The position numbers and the translations under genes are program-made. A stretch of DNA of 5,700 bases from Candidatus Competibacteraceae bacterium (GTDB lineage Bacteria; Pseudomonadota; Gammaproteobacteria; Competibacterales; Competibacteraceae): NCBI GenBank assembly GCA_020444985.1, contig JAGRHK010000132.1, forward strand, positions 1-5,700, read 5' to 3'. Shown piece by piece: positions 4,940 through 5,700 of this stretch. How positions within the stretch are numbered: the first letter of the stretch is position 1; every line of letters begins with the position of its first letter. A model generated the notes under the pieces. It saw only the letters and a program-made list of their open reading frames with translations. It had not been told where the DNA came from and did no database searches.

Positions 4940-5578
4940 TCACGGCGCGAGTAAGGGATCGAGATCCGGGCGGGGGCGGCCATGAAACAGGTGCTGCCAT
5001 GCCGCAAACACACGCGGTTCCCGCCACAGCCAGTTCCAGGCCGCCTCCGGCAAGCGCGCGCCGATCATGAGCGGCGTCCCGTCGGGGCCGGGCGTTTCGC
5101 CGCTGCGGCGGACCTGGTAAGCCACCGCGTGCGGCAGCTTCGCGAAACCTCGTGGGGCAAGGTGGGGCTGCCAGCGGCCCAGGGGTTGCTGACGCGGGGC
5201 GTACACCGTGATGGCCCAAGGCGCCAAGGCCGTAGCCAGTTCGCGCAACAGGGCGGCGGCAAAGAGCACGTAGGTCCACAAGTCCGCCTCGCGCGCCACC
5301 TGTTCGGGTTCGGCGTCCAGCGGCAAGATGGCCCCGCGTCGGCGCGCCAAGGTGCGCTCGGCCGCGTGCAGGCGGGCCTGGAGTAGCGTGCGCTCCGGTT
5401 GCCCCGCATCGGGGACTTGTTGCACGTATTCGGCAAAGCCGGCCAGCAGCGGGGCATAGACCGCCGCAAATTGCACGTCCGAACCCCCCGAAAGCCGGCG
5501 CAGGCGGTCGATGGACACGGCCTGCGGAGCCAGCAGTTCTGCCGCCGTCTGGATCGGGATCAACGGGGCGGCGGTCAT
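4940..5578 (-). CDS. stand-alone TraI_2-like domain protein with degenerate HD motif
   Basis: The product has 212 residues from ATG 5578, which overlaps the stop of the upstream mini-gene as ATGA; a GTG at 5593 would add GLHR but breaks that coupling. The sequence follows the TraI_2 pattern found at the N-terminus of ICE relaxases (PFL_4751 type). Seen: AAELLAPQ near 12-19, IDRLRRLSG (about 23-31), FAEYVQQVP (48-56), LARRRGAILP (77-86), ADLWTYVLFAAALL (98-111), and a C-terminal ARLPEAAWNWLWREPRVFAA segment (about 174-193). Relaxases carry a His-containing segment after the QQxP motif and often HD or similar at LLHD; here those read PDAGQPERT and LLRELAT. The metal-binding residues are therefore missing and the nuclease part is absent. 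A structural or regulatory role in transfer is inferred. The gene is GC-rich like its AcaB-like neighbour. The family call is from pattern memory. Confidence 0.6.
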   Translation of the reverse strand: MTAAPLIPIQTAAELLAPQAVSIDRLRRLSGGSDVQFAAVYAPLLAGFAEYVQQVPDAGQPERTLLQARLHAAERTLARRRGAILPLDAEPEQVAREADLWTYVLFAAALLRELATALAPWAITVYAPRQQPLGRWQPHLAPRGFAKLPHAVAYQVRRSGETPGPDGTPLMIGARLPEAAWNWLWREPRVFAAWQHLFHGRPRPDLDPLLAP

Positions 5579-5667
5579 TCGATGAAGACCCACACCAGGA
5601 GGGCCAAGACCAAAAGCAGGCCCGCCAGGAAGGGGGGCAGGGGATTGGCGCGATTGGGCGTGCTCAT
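5575..5667 (-). CDS. 30-residue single-span membrane peptide
   Basis: This gene is short enough to be missed by routine gene calling. ATG 5667 is preceded by GAAGGA (5680-5675), seven bases away. The peptide begins MSTPNRANPLPPF, then has a hydrophobic stretch from about 13 to 29 (LAGLLLVLALLVWVFI) and ends in Glu. The positive N-terminus and single helix suggest an inner-membrane peptide with the N-terminus in the cytoplasm. Its TGA (5577-5575) overlaps the ATG of the TraI_2-like gene (5578-5576), so the two are probably translationally coupled. That overlap plus a good ribosome-binding site is the main evidence. I know no family for it. A role in anchoring the TraI_2-like protein or a mating-pair complex is only inference; a regulatory leader peptide is the alternative. 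Confidence 0.6.
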   Translation of the reverse strand: MSTPNRANPLPPFLAGLLLVLALLVWVFIE

Positions 5668-5674
5668 GGGGTCG

Positions 5675-5680
5675 TCCTTC
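5675..5680 (-). promoter_or_regulatory. ribosome-binding site of the 30-residue membrane peptide
   Basis: GAAGGA on the minus strand is seven bases before ATG 5667. It supports translation of this very short gene. No promoter is visible in the remaining 20 bases to the window edge. Confidence 0.6.
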
Positions 5681-5700
5681 AGGTTTACAGGTATTTCTTG

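Noticed and set aside
4908..5279. N-terminal extension of the AcaB-like frame
   Set aside because: It overlaps the TraI_2-like gene in another frame, and a good GGAGG marks ATG 4907 as the start.
5668..5700. End of a further upstream gene (KKYL then TAA at 5687-5685)
   Set aside because: Only a few codons are in the window, too little to support a call.

Overview
The window looks like part of the core of an integrative conjugative element (ICE) or large conjugative plasmid from a GC-rich proteobacterium. I favour a gamma- or betaproteobacterium, but no species marker is present. The evidence is a minus-strand run of genes with the character of ICE/plasmid maintenance and transfer genes: a stand-alone TraI_2-like protein, a DUF1845/AcaB-like protein, a ParA/MinD-type ATPase, and two related small, probably DNA-binding proteins. 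An IS200/IS605-family insertion sequence has landed in this operon.

Layout from right to left, which is the direction of operon transcription (minus strand). A previously uncalled 30-residue single-span membrane peptide (5667-5575) overlaps by ATGA with the TraI_2-like gene (5578-4940). Next comes the AcaB-like gene (4907-3978). Its 3' end carries a run of nine G, and the composition of the other frame suggests the tail was, or sometimes is, read in a frame that ends in ATGA overlap with parA. The ParA-like gene (3866-2979) follows. After it comes a small gene cut in two by the IS (5' part 2904-2634, 3' part 868-759), then its intact paralogue (750-229). At the left edge a plus-strand reading frame made of a 12-nt tandem repeat (tetrapeptides HESV/PETL) enters the window and converges on the operon.

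The insertion sequence can be delimited to the base, at 869-2633. It has divergent tnpA (Y1 HUH transposase, plus) and tnpB (RuvC-type RNA-guided nuclease, minus). Its ends carry the IS608-type signals: target TTAC, left guide AAAG at the foot of the left hairpin, right guide GAAT at the foot of the right hairpin, and right cleavage site TCAA. Joining base 2634 to base 868 in silico, as precise excision would do, restores a continuous 126-codon gene. Its product aligns without gaps, through the junction, to the neighbouring paralogue, so the insertion is simple and probably recent.

A working model (inference): the ATPase and the two small paralogues form an StbA/StbB-like or ParA-like maintenance module next to transfer regulators. 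The IS has inactivated one of the two paralogues. The TnpB guide RNA would match the empty site, so a copy lost by excision could be restored by cleavage and repair.
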